A stretch of DNA of 64,000 nucleotides from Turnera subulata (GCA_028386065.3 JAKUCV010007419.1:54279-118278); one strand, 5' to 3'. Positions 45,512 to 59,069 are shown, counted from the first letter of the stretch. Numbers and translations: made by a program. Notes: generated by a model not told the origin, from the sequence alone.

Positions 45512-45830
45512 ATTATCCTCTCGGCCTTCGACAAGAACCCTGATCTTGATGTCATGGATCATCCGCTTCTTAATCTGATCTATTACATGGTATGTTTTGG
45601 CTCCCTAATGACAGATTTTTTTTTGGTTTAATTAAAGGTTGAAGCCTCCTTGATCATACTGCATAGTGCAGTTCTGTACGGAACAATAGTTTCTATGGTA
45701 AACCATTGATTTTATGTGGGAAATTCATTGGCAATTGGTGAAGATTGTATTATCAGGATTGATGTTATTCATCTTGAGGAAGCTTCCACCAAAGCGCATT
45801 TCGGATCAGTATCACCCTATGAGATGAAGC
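45512..45830 (+). pseudogene. Two small exons of an unrecognised gene (3' end or relic)
   Basis: After an acceptor TTTTGTAG, 45,512-45,589 reads SAFDKNPDLDVMDHPLLNLI YYM (shown as AFDKNPDLDVMDHPLLNLI) and ends at a good donor (ATG|GTATGT). A second exon can begin at 45,757 (TATCAG) reading LMLFILRKLPPKRISDQYH and ending PMR-stop, but its phase does not match the first exon; an alternative acceptor at 45,778 restores phase and gives EASTKAHFGSVSPYEMKQQ to a stop. No start or upstream exons are visible and I do not recognise the family. Either a relic or an incomplete gene. Confidence 0.4.
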
Positions 45831-46324
45831 AACAGGATTCCTGCTAGCTAACTACAAGAGATACAATTCCAAGCAGGAAAAAAAAAAAACAACAGGGAGA
45901 GAGGTGAACAAAAAGCAGCGGAAGAAAATGTGTGGTTTGCTTGAATTACACCCCTAGTTGCTTACTTCTGTAGGCTTTCATCAGAATTCGAACTAATAAA
46001 GCAGAAGTTGCATCTCTCTTTCCTTTATCTGTAAATTCCTTAAATACAACTTTTTATCTGTTGTTTAGGCGTGTCATAATGCCAAGGTCTTCTAGCACTG
46101 GAAAATTAAGAAAAAGAGATGCCGAGGAATATAGAATTTTAATTTCCTGCACTCTTCTATTAGTTTGCCAGTTAAATAGCTCTAATTGCAACGATGGAAT
46201 TAATCAAGGCCGGCTTGAGTAGGATATATTAATCTGAAGGGAAGGGTAGGCTGCTAGTCTCGGATTTGGAGAGCTTTCCAATGAAATATTAGTTTTTAAG
46301 TTGGCAGTAGAAGACATCATAGCC
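45831..46324. other. 3' flank of the small exons
   Basis: It contains AACTAATAAAGCAG at about 45,991, a possible polyadenylation signal. Otherwise I see nothing. Confidence 0.4.
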
Positions 46325-46787
46325 AGGTAGACCTGGCAATTCGTGTTGACGGGTCGTGTTCGTGTCGGGTTGAACAGGTAAACAGGTTTTAATTTCTCAA
46401 CCCGTACCTGACCTGTTTAATAATCGTGTCGTATCGTGTCAACCCGTTTATAATCGTGTCGGGTTCGGGTTGACCCGCGGGTTACTTGTTAACTCTAGGA
46501 AGTTTACAAATTTGTTTGGAGTTTGCCTATTTTACATATTTTTCAAGCAAATAGGTATATAATTACATTTTCTATATATTAAATATAATTATAAATTGTA
46601 GAATCATAATATAATATTTTTCTAAATCATATATGACAATAGTTTTGGATAATTTTAATAATTCTGACCTTAAATAGTAAATAAGTCATGTAGTAAAATA
46701 TATAGACCCTAAATATAATCGGGTCATAAATAGGTACCCATCGGGTTGGAGAGTCAACCTGCGACCTGACCTGCTCCAACCATGAAG
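46325..46787. mobile_element. hAT-type non-autonomous repeat (GTGTCGGGT family)
   Basis: The left end AGACCTGGCAATTCGTGTTG with repeated CGTGTCGGGTT and GACCCG phrases is typical of a plant hAT-derived repeat with internal Tyr-free, non-coding core. Inverse phrases (CGGGTTGGAGAG, CGACCTGACCTG) near 46,742-46,780 mark the right part, which is cut before the terminal repeat. Confidence 0.5.
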
Positions 46788-47210
46788 GCGAATGGTTATC
46801 AGGTTTTGGTGCGAAATTGGGACAGTGCACTCCAATTCGAGCAGAACTGTGGAGTATTTTGTTGGGTCTGCAACATGCTTGGAGCACTGGTTACTCAAAC
46901 ATTATTTTGGAGGCGGACTCCGCTGCTGCCATTGAATGGATTACCTCCACGAATGACTTAAATGGAGAGAAGGATAGTCTGATCAGACAGATCGGGCTAC
47001 TTTTATGTAGGTATTGGTCTGAACAGAGAGGCAAACTCTTGTGCTGATGCCCTAGCCAACTTAGCATTTGATTTTGGCCTAGGATATATCCACCTACCTG
47101 AACCCCTGATGTGGTCCGTGAGATTATTATATCTTATAGTTGTATTGCCAGGAGTTTAACTCCTAACTGAGGTTCTGGTTCTTAATAAATTCTTCATTCC
47201 AGATTAAAAA
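46788..47210 (+). pseudogene. LINE-type RNase H tail
   Basis: The frame reads IRAELWSILLGLQHAWSTGY and ILEADSAAAIEWI, the plant RVT_3 RNase H found at the C-terminus of some L1-type ORF2 proteins; after a frameshift near 47,010 it continues REANSCADALANLAFDFGLG and HLPEP. An A-rich tail follows at about 47,203. It is a 5'-truncated LINE copy. Confidence 0.75.
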
Positions 47211-47741
47211 AATATATATATGCGCGTCTGTCTGTAGAGTGTCCAAGAAAAGAAGTTTGGGTCACAGGCCAAAATGTGACTCGAACTTTTGTTGCAAACC
47301 AAGAATAATAAGCTTTTTACCACCATGCTACCATTTTCCTTTAGCCACTACAGTAGAATGTAGTACATAACACAATTTTAGGGCACGCACGATATGTATA
47401 CAAGGTGATTGAGTTTATCATTATTTAAATTTAAAGTGGTAGATGCTAAATATGGTTTGAATTCAAATAGGAGGATAAAATATACTCCCTCTGTCCTTTT
47501 AGGAGGATAAAATATACTCCCTCTGTCCTTTTTTGTTGTCGTTTAAGAAATCAACATGCATATTAAGGACTGTAATTAGTAGCTTTACTTTTTAAAATCT
47601 GTGTTAAATATAGACTAAATTACCTTTTAGTATTTAATTAAAGATAACATCAGTAACCAAAGTGGAATTTCAAATGGAGTAACACTTTCTATCCCCTTTG
47701 TAAAAAGTGGAATTTTGATGCCGCCAAATTCATGCAATCTC
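47211..47741. other. Intergenic sequence with a 32-bp duplication and Stowaway-like start
   Basis: AGGAGGATAAAATATACTCC plus CTCTGTCCTTTT occurs twice in tandem at about 47,469-47,532. The phrase TACTCCCTCTGTCC resembles the terminal repeat of Stowaway MITEs, but the opposite end is not visible. Confidence 0.4.
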
Positions 47742-48062
47742 ACCACAACGGGGTGGTGGCCCAGTGGCAAGGCCTTCAACCTGTCATCTCTAAGATTCGG
47801 GTTCGAGTCCCGGCGCTTCCAGTCAAGCCCCACAGTGTGTTGCGGCCGAATATGGCCTTCCACACGGTGGGGTGCTGGCCGTTGAGCCCGGTGATTCCCC
47901 GATATTATGACGCGTAGCAGGTGAGGGTGTCTGCTGGTGCCCCGGTTGGGCGGTCTCTCCTATGAGGAGGGTCTAATGGCAGGATGTAACCGGTATTGAC
48001 CGGGGTCTGAACCGACGGGGCGATGATGACACCACTGATGCCTTTTTTTTTCGACAAAAAAA
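47742..48062 (+). mobile_element. tRNA-derived SINE, complete with target duplication
   Basis: A polymerase III promoter is readable: box A TGGCCCAGTGGCAAGG at about 47,756 and box B GGTTCGAGTCC at about 47,799. An unrelated body of about 240 bp follows and ends TTTTCGACAAAAAAAAA. Perfect 16-bp duplications AAATTCATGCAATCTC flank it (47726-47741 and 48063-48078), proof of integration by target-primed reverse transcription. The head is tRNA-like but the acceptor stem is not complementary, so it is not a tRNA gene. Confidence 0.9.
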
Positions 48063-48078
48063 AAATTCATGCAATCTC

Positions 48079-48960
48079 TAAATTTGTAAAGTTTTATTTG
48101 TAAGATTTGGTTTTGATATCATGGCGCCACAATTTTTATTCCCCAAAATACGAAATTTTTTGTCCAAATCTTCCCCCAATTATAGTCCTATAAAAGGTAA
48201 CTTTAACTAAACAGGTTAAACAATTTAAATAAACATGGATTTAGAAGAGGTGTGACGTGAGGAGAGACAAGAAATTCTGCCTGATCTAAATTTAAGTCCT
48301 TCTACATCTCAAGTTTCACCCCATCAAGAAACAAGAGATAATGAAGAATTGCATCAACGTCATAATACTGGTAAACATTAAACTCTTCCCTTTTTTTTTG
48401 AAAGTTATTATACTTCTTTTCCCCCTTCTCTTAATTTATTGTCTTATACTAAAGCATAAAATCATTTAGCTAAATTAATATAATTGATTCGGCTTTCATA
48501 TACTCCATTGCTTCATTGCTTCATAAGTGTAGGTTTCCTATATTAGTTGGACTTAAACACAAACATAATTTTAAAAAATATTCTAGGCTACTGAATTTTT
48601 TGGCTAACATATTTTTATTTTTTTATAGAAACTTTGCTGATTGTTATGTTTTTTGCACTCTTGTAGCTACAGCTGCAAAGATTTTGTTAGACTTAAATAC
48701 TGAACAAACAGATAATATCAGAGATGATGCTTGGTAAGAAATCTTTTAAAAAATATCCAGAGTACATGAAGGCACTCAGTAGTTGCCACGCGTTTATGTG
48801 GGACCCAGACCCAAATCTCCCCTTGTTTTTTTTTTTTTTGTCTTTTTTCAGTTTGTGGTGTTTGTCGTGTTGGGCTCAATCTGAACTCTCACAAATACTT
48901 GGTTAAAAAAAAAAAAAAATCTCAACTCCCACAAATACTATTATTACCACGCAGCACACT
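48079..48960. other. Upstream flank of NADK1
   Basis: A short frame from about 48,234 (MDLEEV, stop, then REERQEILPDLNLSPSTSQV) has the look of a decayed N-terminus, perhaps of a plant FAR1- or transposase-like protein, but I cannot assign it. A poly(T) run and a poly(A) run are at 48,826 and 48,905. Confidence 0.4.
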
Positions 48961-48967
48961 TATGTCC

Positions 48968-49120
48968 CTCTCTCTCTCTCTGGATATGACCTTCCTTCAG
49001 CTACTCTCTCTCTCTCTGTGTCTGTGAAATGACAATCCTGTTCATGTGATTCCCTTGTAACGGTCTTACATAGGATCTGTTCCAAACCCCTCTGTCTCTC
49101 TCTCTCTCTCTGTCTATCTT
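48968..49120. repeat. CT microsatellites in the NADK1 promoter / 5' UTR
   Basis: Three CT runs lie at about 48,968-48,980, 49,003-49,018 and 49,095-49,112, between the probable promoter and the start codon at 49,163. CT-rich leaders are common in plant genes, and such runs can vary in length between individuals. Confidence 0.7.
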
Positions 49121-49162
49121 GCTTGTTGGCTTTGTCCCCGCATCTCCGGAATTTTGTGAGAG

Positions 49163-52100
49163 ATGGCCCCTAGCAAGCTCAATTCTACTGTGAGTCCTGC
49201 TTCCTTGCTGTATTCTTGTGCATGTATGTCTGCAAGTGTTGAACTTTCTGTGCTTGGTTGACTTTTGAGGGTTTTTGGATCATGGGTTTGGGTCTTTTCT
49301 TTTTTTCTTTCTTAAAAATGATTTTGCGATGGTTTCTTCTCTCTGTGAATTGCTGCTAGTTGTGGTTCTTCTTTTATCTGATTGTGTTAAATGAAGCACC
49401 GTAAAAGCTTGCTCGTAAAGATTGTTTTTTTCGTCATAATTTTTTTTTTTAAAGTATGTACAGCAATTGCTCATAATCACTGGAGTGGCAGTCTTTAGGC
49501 TCTGTCTAATCACTGGAATTGATGAATGAATCACAGCTGGAGTATATGAGACTTCTTGGATGCTACTTGTTTCCTTATTTGGCATTTTTTTATTGGTATT
49601 GCAACGAATTTTGTAAGTAGAGATTTTTTCCTGACATGAAATTGTCGAGAAACATCAAATCCAGCCAAAAAATTAGCTAGGAGCTCAAAGTCAAGAGAGT
49701 TTTTTTTGTTCTTCCTCTTAACTGTGATAGTTCCCAAGCTTCTGATCGCTAGTGGTAACTAGTGTATACGAGTAATTTTATGGTTCCCGTCCTATAGGAT
49801 GCTTGTGGAAATGGAGATGTGTGTTACCCATGCCCACAGCCAGATAATGGATTCACGGATTCCCTTGCTGTTGTCCATTCTGAGAAGGCAGTGGAGGAGT
49901 TTCTGCAACAGACGCCTATTCCAGGAACTGATGACCATCTTGTGGAGTTCTCGGAGGCTCTAAGAAGTATGTTCACCTGTATTCATTCAGCCCAGTTCTT
50001 TCTTCACTCGAAATATTTCGTGTTTGGAATCCCTTAACATGCCTACTGCTATTTTTGCATTTTTAGCTGTTGCTAAGGCATTAAGACGAGCTGCTGAAGG
50101 AAAGGCTTCTGCTCAAGCAGAGGCTTCTGAGTGGAAGCGTCGATATGAACTGGAGAGGGCACGTAATCAGCAGCTGGAGCACAAAGGTTTCTGATGATTA
50201 AAAGTATTCATAAATTGTATCATATGATGTGAAATTATTAAATATCTGATATGTGGGTCTGTTGCTGAAAACTAGATGATTAAATGTTTATGATAGTAAT
50301 TGAAATCATTTGATGAGGCCTTATCCACTTAAATGGACTTCCTTTGCATATTACAATTCAGAATTCAGTTCTATCCATATTATATGTTTGGTATAACTAT
50401 CATTGCCTTGTCTCTTAACCACTTGACGCCACGACATTTTTGACCTATTGAATTTCTTACAGTTTTTCTTTGAACACTGACCTAAATTATGTTGTTTCAA
50501 ATGTTTCCTTAACCGCACGTGGGTATTCTAGTCTAATCTTTTAGTTATTTTTCTATCATGATGGTCCTTGGCTGCATATGAATGCGATCTTCAGTTGATG
50601 CTTCCTCATTTGTTACCCGCTGACTGGGATGGCCTTGTTTAATGATCATCCAGTACCCAATGTTTTTTTTAACTCTCAGCCAGGCATTTCCCTTGCATAA
50701 TTCTGACTTGGTAAATCATTGTCGCTGATGCAACTCCAGATATCCTTTATCCAGACTTATTTTTCTGCTATTGTGATTATTTTTGCATTTACTCATTTGT
50801 TCAGTTAATGAAAAAGAAATATGAACTCCCTCTGCAAATTGTCAGCCTCTCAATGTTCTGAGCTCCTTATTGCTTTTCTTTGTTATAGGCAAATTATTTC
50901 TGCTAAGTCCTGACTCAGCTTATGCTGTTCGATCATGTTCTGGTTGTCTAGTCCTATTGTTCATGGGGGTATTGATCATAGACATATTTGAACATTGAAA
51001 TTCTAGGTGGAAAAGGAAAAGTGATGATATTGACCCTTTGGTGGAAACTTAAGATGGTCAAAGTTGAGTCCTGATTTTCCTCAGGTAATGGTTCTGCAGA
51101 TAATGTTTTGTACCCCACTGGCTCACTACAACACTTTGTAGCTTGGGTAATGTGTGCATTATTGTGCACATGTGCGGCTGCATGGACATGAGTGCTTATG
51201 CATGTGCTTGGGTTTGCGTTCTAGAATAGCTAATTTATTTGTTGAACATCTTATTTGCTTTTTCGCAAAGGACTTGATCGCCACTGTTGGAGGTATTGAA
51301 ACCTCTCTGGTAAGGTTTTCATAGCTCTAGAAGGGAGAAATCATTAGGAAAGGAAGAATCCAGTGGAAAGACAGGCTATCCTATATGGAATAAAATGAAG
51401 AAAAAGGAGAAGCCAGTAATGAAGTTGGTGGAAAAATATATGTTTAAATTTAGGAACTCATAGTAGAAGTGAGTCAGAATTTAAGATTTAAGTTTGCTTA
51501 GAGGCTATTGTAATTATAAGTATTTGCACTTTGCTAATTATGCCAAATGGCCTGTTCTAACTTTCCCAGTTTGACTTGAGCATATCTCTGCACTGGCCAG
51601 GATAACAATCACAATATGTGGGTGGTCAATTGATCATGAGTGGTATAGAATGATGAATCAATTTTAAGTGAATTGAAACTAATACATCAGTGGTCAGTGA
51701 TCACGGAGTTCCTGTATTTGTGATTTACTGGTTGATAAGTGAGATTCCTAAAACCAAATGCTGGAACTTCGTTGGTAATTGTTGTGTTATGGATTGCAGA
51801 AATAATTGGATATCTAGTGCATCTTCTCAGTTAAAACTTTTCTATTTCTTAAATTCCAGAATTGATTTGCATACATTGAGCATAGGACTCACTCGCTGCT
51901 AAATAGATGGAAGGAAAAAGGACAAGCTAGTGGAATTGAAAATAAATTTGGAAATAAAATTTGAAATTTTCTAACAATGGAGCTGATGAATATCAAAGTG
52001 GCATTTTTGTGTCATTAATGAAATAGCATTGTCTCCTCCAGTTGACATGATTGATGCTATTAATTCCCCGTTCTAGCTTTGAAATATTGTAGGCATATGG

Positions 52101-55100
52101 TCTATATTAAGATCCATGCATTTACACAACGAGAAATATACATTTATGTTTGTTAGCCCTGTAGAATACTTTTCTGCCCCTGTTTTGGTCCATCAACTAG
52201 CATCTTCCGCACTGATAATGCCATTAAGTAAAATGGTTATCAATTCTTTCAACCACCTTGGTGGTTCAGTGAAAAGTTTAGTGGAAAAATGTCAAAGATA
52301 TGGCTTATGATTCATCCTTTTGAAACGTCCCATCTTTCTGGCTTTGTATACTGTATAGAAAAATTTCTCTGACCTCTTTTAAATTCAGTTGAATTTACCT
52401 TATAAAAAGTGAGAGGAAATAATTGTGCCTCTTCCTTCTAGATAGTAAGGAATTCTTTTTTTCTTTGCTCTCTTTCCTAACAGAGATGAGGTGTGGTTGT
52501 CTTCAACTATTACTTACTATATTTACATTTTCGCCTTATTGGAAATAAAAGGGAAGGATTATTGGTTTCCTTGAGGTTACTTCACATTTGGAGTTTTTAC
52601 CATTTCGTGAGCTTGATGATCTGCTTCGAACTCATTATCATCAGATTATGGTTACACTATCAGGCAACAATGTGTGTGAAATACTTCGAAGTTCGTGGAG
52701 TCACAGTTCTGTGTGTAATGCAATTGGAAAGATAAGATTATTTCTTCCATGTCTTGGTTGCTGGAAACTTTGGCGAGACAATAGGCAAGTTTCTAAAGGT
52801 ACCTGTTTTAACTTGCATAGGAATGCTAGTCATGTTGATTATTCCCTCAAAACTTTGCATGTCTTTTCAAATAAGAAGCAATTTTTCTTTAGCATCACCT
52901 GTCTAATCAGTATTCATAACTCCTTAAGAGTACTTGGGCACTGTCTAGATGGCACATTGAGACTGTTGAAGGAGGGTAGCTTCAGATAAATTTGTTACTT
53001 GAAGTGGGATGTTAACAGAGTCCTGGAAATTCTGCAAATGCATATACATCTTTGTGTGCATTATCTTCAGAGTGGTCTAGTCAGATAACAAGTCATATGA
53101 CCGTATGATCTTTGTGGTAATCAACGTGGTTTTGCTTTGTATTTTCTCGCAAAGATTGCTCCACTGAACTGGAAGGACTTCTACTTCTTGGTTTTCCTTC
53201 TGTGGCATCTTTTTATCCTGTACATACTAAGTAGTTGCTGTCATTTCCTGCCTCAGTTGTGATGGCTCACTGTCTAGCATGAATTTGACAAAATATGAGG
53301 TTCTGGGAAGCATAAGCTATATGTGGACCTTACCAGCATTCTCTGTATGTGCAATCATATGTAATAACTTGACATCAAATAACGGTGGAGGACATCTGAG
53401 CCATATGAACATGGTGTCATCTTCACCTAATGGGGTGCTTTTTTGTGTTAAAGCCAACCTTGTGTCTTGGCAGGGCGACCCAACTCTTCATCCATAAATA
53501 TCTAGAGCCTGGAAGTTTGAGTAGGCAGGCGGGACTAGTTCAGTCTGATGAAGTTGATTGTGCAAGTTTCAGCAGAAAAGTATGCCAAAAACTGATATTG
53601 TTCTTCACACCCAAAAAAATATTGATTAGATGTGTGCCTTGTGGGCAGGATAGCAAGTCCATTTAAAAGGATGTGTTTGGGTTGAAGCCCATCCCTTGAC
53701 ATTTTGCATTTGAACCCTTTGATCATATTGTTAGAGGATGCCCGTTTTCATCTTTGAGCATTGTTTATTCCCATGGTTAATTAACAGGAATATTTGTGAA
53801 AAGAAGATAAAGTAGTAGTTTTTTTTCTCTTTTTTTCCCCTCGGCATTGAGTTCCAATCTATGTCAAAATGGTTTGCTCCATGAATTGATACACACTGCT
53901 AGCTGTTATAGAACTTTTAGAGTTTCATTTTTACCATTAAGTCTTGCATATGCTGTGTTTACTACATTTACTCTTTTTTTCTTATTCACTTGTGACATTT
54001 ATTTTTGTTTCTCAACTTGGTGTGGCTAACACATTTTTGTTTTCCTTTTTCCTCTCTAAAAGTATTAACATCAGATAATAGTGATCTACTGTAGGACATC
54101 AAATTCACTGTTGAACTGGCTAAAACATTAGAGCTAGCTGGTTTAAAAGCACTATCGTTTTAACATGTTGCTAACTATATTGCCTGCTTGACTTGCCTAA
54201 ACTATAGGTTACACTACTAAAATATAATGTTGTTCACCATGCTGGAAATGCAGGCATGTGATTTCTTGTGTACCAAATGCGATGTCTATGTTTATGGCAG
54301 ACCTAGAATAATCAGTTGATATCTCCCTTATCTTTTTATTAGGCATGTTTTGTACTCTGCATCATGGTCATAGATATTCTATTTTCACACTTAAGTAATA
54401 AATAGACAGATTGTGCTGCAGAACAGTCATCTGGAGAGTCTTCTGGCAACTGTAACTGTGAGAGGGTAGAGCATTCAACCAATCAATCTATGCAGGCGCA
54501 TGAAGCAAATGAACAACCTGAAAATAGTTGCATTAATGAGATTTGCTCTCATGAAATTCTTAGGGATGGAGAGAGCGACTCTCATGCCAAAGTGGTCTCG
54601 AACCCAAACAAGATTATGAGGAAGGTAATCTTCTTGTATATGCTCAGTAACAGCCAACTAAGGAGACAGGAAGTCCTTTTATTTAGTTGCTTGTATCTGA
54701 CGGCTCTAGGTTCCAGCATTGCATGGGGTGGTAACCTGCTAGTTTTGGTTTTCTTTTATCATGATTTATTGATTTTTTTATGTTCCTTTTCTAGCCCCAA
54801 GTAAATTATTGCAGAAAACGTTCCATCAGTGTTGCTGTCGTTGTGCTTATGGTTCATTGTGAATATCCTTTTGTCTTCTCTTGTGTCGTTATTATTATAA
54901 CTATTCTGGCATTTTCAAATTAATTGCAGGAATTTGATCCCATCCATGCTTTACAATTTTTTTGTGTCGAAATGCTTTGCAAGTTCTGCTGATGCAATTA
55001 GATACTATTCATGTTGTAAAATATTAGTGCCATAAGACGCCTATATGACACGGAAAATTTTCCCATGAGGCAGGCATCTTTCAAACTTTCATGGTGTTGC

Positions 55101-58100
55101 AAAGGTGAGAATAGTGATCAGCGCAAACACGATGTTGTCTCTTTTGAAAGAGGAAATATAACTACTGCAGGACGCAGCAGTAAACAGGTATTGCCTACTG
55201 CTTGCATATCAAGTTTTCGTCAAGTCTGTCAATACATGGTATATTGCACATCCTCTTCCTAACATCTTCTGTATTCGTCGGGCCTTCAATGGCCTCTAGT
55301 TCCTGGCTAATGTGGGTCCACTGGATGAATAAATTGTAAACTGATGTTACCTTACCTTGTCATGCTTTGCTGTTTTCTAATTATTTATAATAGTTTACTG
55401 GGGCCTTGCATAGAATGTCTCCAATTGAATGTTCATTCTCGTTTCAGATTTCTTTGAGGTGGGAATCTAACCCACAGACTGTGCTTGTTTTGACAAAACC
55501 AAATTCAACATCTGTTCGAATTCTATGTGCGGAAATGGTCAGGTGCGCATGGTCAAACATCCTTCTGGTTTCCAATTTGCAATTCTGCTTGCAGTTTTCC
55601 CATTTCATTTTCTATGTGCCAGGGTCAGGCACTAACAATTCTTCTTTCAAATATGTTTTGGTCAAATGGTGTCTTCAGAAGGATAATGTGACGTTCTGGG
55701 TTTCCATGGCCACATATTAAACAAAATTACAAGTTTGGTAATTTGGACTGCAGAAGCTTGTAGTCCAGTTCCTTGCAGCACTAATTCCAAGCATATCTTA
55801 AAGGCAGATGTTAGACCTAAATGTTTTCACTGGTGTACAATATACCAACCCCTGTTGCTATTTGATTTCCCAGGATAAGATATAAACACATAGTCATCTT
55901 TTCAGAAAGTTACACAAGGTCTCAATTTGTCTTTACTAGGAGCTAACTGTATATCTTCCAACAAAAGATGGCCTTAAAGGAATTAGGTTCTGGGGTATGA
56001 CTGGGATCGCAAGTTAGATATTAATTCTAGTTGTATATGAATATTTGTTGCACTAGCAATTACTTTGGAAAATTGAAGGTTGAGAGTTTTCTCTGGGAAT
56101 GGATTTAAAGGTATTTCCTCCAGAAAATTCATGGTTGATCAACAGCATGTTTGTGCCTATAGAAATTTTGGATGAGATATTTTTGACTGAAAAACTCTTC
56201 TAAATTATACATTTACTTTTATTAACCATATCAGTAGTTTCAGATGCATTTGGTTGGGCACTGATTGTAATGCAAACTCTTATTAACTATTATTTCCCTT
56301 TCTATTTGGAGAACTCATTATTGCATTTATTTACTTCAAAGATAAGCTTTTCCTTTCATCCATGATAACAGATATTTGCAAATACTATATGAAAAAGGTT
56401 TTATGCTATAAACTTTCCCTTTTCTATTTTTTACTCTTCTTCAGATGGATGAAAGAGCACAAAAAATTGAACATTTATGTCGAACCGCGTGTGAGGGGAG
56501 AACTTCTTGCAGAATCATCATGCTTCAATTTTGTGCAAACATGGAAAGATGGTGAGTTGGATAGATCCATAAAGTGCAAAATGATGTTGATTAATCAGCA
56601 ACTTTCTGATGTAGGTGTTCAGGCCAAACTTTTTGGTCTGAAACAATGATCTTGGAAAACCTAATTTCCATCCAACCATGTAGCTGCAAATTCTTTTTGC
56701 AATGGACTCTTCTGCACTTTATATTTGATTCTTTTGTTTTTTCTCCAAAATAGGTTCTCATTGTGGCCCCATTTGTTATTGGTGAACAAACTGGAGTTTT
56801 TAGAATTTTAGATAAATTTTTCTTCAAAATATGAGGGAGAAGTTCTCAAGGTTTGAATGATTAATGAAACTGCTTCTGAAACATATTCATTAACGGCTTA
56901 ACCTCTCACGTGTTTTAGCAAGATTTAGTTTGGTATGCTAGGTATTTGGTTATCTTGGCTTCTAGCCTCAATATTCATGTATAAAGTTGGATCGTTTGCA
57001 CCCAGCATGAGAGTCACCAACATATGATACTTGAATTTCGTACCTTTACGTTAGGTGACAGCTCCAGCATTTATCTATTTTAAAAGTCACAGCATCCAGC
57101 ACAGTGTTAGAGAAAATTTCTACGAAAGGTTATTAATTTTTTGCGGAGTGGTATGGTGTTTCTATGTTTTGATGGTCCTCATCATGTTTAGCATCGGTTG
57201 AATATGCCCTAGAAGTCTGCCTGAGGCACTTGCCTTCACTTTGTTTGATTCAAGCTTTCAATTGGAAATTCAAATCTATGCATCATATTTTGGGTCTCTC
57301 TCATTGTTGTCTCAGTGGTGCATGTGAATACTGCTTATGAGGCGCTAATATTGCCTTGCAGACAATGAAGTTTTACTTCTGCACACAAAAGTTGACTTGG
57401 TGGTAACTCTTGGCGGGGATGGTACTGTGCTTTGGGTATGTAGATGGAATTTGACCTGCAACACCCCTGCTCCTAGGTTTGCTAATTCAGTTTGCATTTG
57501 TGATTTACTAGTCTTGGATCTTACTATCTACCTTCTTTATTTTCAGGCGGCATCTAGGTTCAAAGGACCAGTTCCACCCATTGTCCCATTTTCTTTAGGT
57601 TCTCTTGGCTTTATGACACCATTCCGTATCCTTCATATTTGGAAACTAGTTGTTTTCCTAGGAGCAAGGAAAGTATATATCGCATTACCAGTTTCTCTTT
57701 CACTTTTCAAAGCATTCCTTGACATCTTGTAGATAGTGAACATTACAGAGACTGCCTTGACTCGATACTTAGGGGTCCGATTAGTATAACATTGCGGCAC
57801 CGTTTACAGTGCCATGTTATTAGAGATGCAGCTAAGAATGAGTACGAGACGGAGGAGCCTATACTTGTTCTAAATGAGGTTACCATTGACCGTGGAATAT
57901 CATCATTCCTTACTAATTTGGAATGCTATTGTGACAACTCTTTTGTCACATGTGTGCAAGGAGATGGGTTGATCTTATCAACGACATCTGGTAGCACAGC
58001 ATATTCACTAGCAGCTGGAGGATCAATGGTTCATCCGCAGGTATGAGAATGTTTTTTGTTATGCGTTTTTTACCCTCAAGTACTTAAAAAGTAACAAATG

Positions 58101-59069
58101 TTTTAAAAATATTTTATTTTCTTCTTTGTTTTCCAAATTGTTCTAGTTACTAAGATATACTGGGGGCGCACTTCATATGAGCCGGCTTTTTCTGCAAAGG
58201 ATTAGGCTCAAAAAATCACTTTGTTTAAATAAGACATCAAGATGGAGATTGGTGATAATAGGAATTACAAGTTTTTAAATTAAGACTGAAGAGGTGATAG
58301 AAATATCTGAGACCATGGTGTTTGATTGAAACCTGTTAAGAGTATTCCCCTCTGTCAAGGGTGCACTTGATGCCGGGTCCCAATACACTGGAAGGAGAAA
58401 AGAATTAGTTCAAGTTATATCATTGAGAGGATAAGCAGAATCTAAATACAGAATTCTTTTATGTTTGTGATTGGATAAAAGATATGACTTTAGAATGAGA
58501 CTACCATCATGTTTAGCGTCAGTATTGAATTAAAAATTTTACACATTTGCTTTCGCTTATACCTTCATAGAATTTAGATAATCACTGCATGTGGCTATGA
58601 CTCATCTTCATTGTACGCTCAATCATTGCATATCCATTCAGGCCCTTTTTTAAAAGAAAGCTATGGTAAAAGGAAACAACTTGCTCTTTTGTTCTGTTTT
58701 GTCTTAGTAAAATCCTGTCATTCTGCCCTGGTAGTCAACTTCTTTTGTCTGTTATTTCAGGTGCCTGCCATTCTTTTTACACCAATTTGTCCACATTCTT
58801 TGTCCTTTCGGCCTTTGATATTGCCCGAGCACGTAACAATACGTATTCAAGTTCCTTTCAACAGCAGAAGCCCTGCTTGGGCATCATTTGATGGCAAGGA
58901 CAGGAAACAATTGGCTGCTGGTGACGCACTTGTGTGCAGCATGGCACCCTGGCCTGTGCCAACAGCATGCCAAGTTGACTCTACCGATGACTTTATGCGT
59001 AGCATCCACGATGGCCTCCACTGGAATCTGAGAAAGACCCAATCTTTTGATGGCCCTCGGGATCAATAA
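49163..59069 (+). CDS. NADK1: NAD kinase 1 (complete, 11 exons)
   Basis: Exons: 49163-49189, 49798-49966, 50067-50186, 54422-54624, 55074-55187, 55448-55542, 56445-56551, 57362-57435, 57547-57625, 57733-58040, 58761-59069. All junctions are GT-AG and in phase, giving 534 aa, close to Arabidopsis NADK1. The enzyme phosphorylates NAD(H) with ATP to NADP(H), mainly in the cytosol. The N-terminal part has [20 protein letters not shown], a conserved plant NADK1 block, and a variable Ser/Asn-rich linker (exon 4). The catalytic domain has [12 protein letters not shown] (exons 8-9; the GGDGT box), [32 protein letters not shown] and a C-terminal [12 protein letters not shown] and WASFDGKDR. No plastid transit peptide is present, which separates it from NADK2. 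The start at 49,163 (AGAGATGGCC) is the first in-frame ATG. Intron 3 is 4.2 kb. Confidence 0.95.
50187..54421 (+). other. NADK1 intron 3
   Basis: This 4.2-kb intron accounts for over 40 percent of the gene. I see no coding exon or clear transposon in it; the short open frames in both directions look random. Confidence 0.75.

Noticed and set aside
47742..47830. tRNA gene
   Set aside because: Box A and B are present, but no paired acceptor stem; TSDs and A-tail show a SINE.
49280..49737. Minus-strand frames over NADK1 intron 1
   Set aside because: Low-complexity, alternative starts only, antisense to a real gene's intron.
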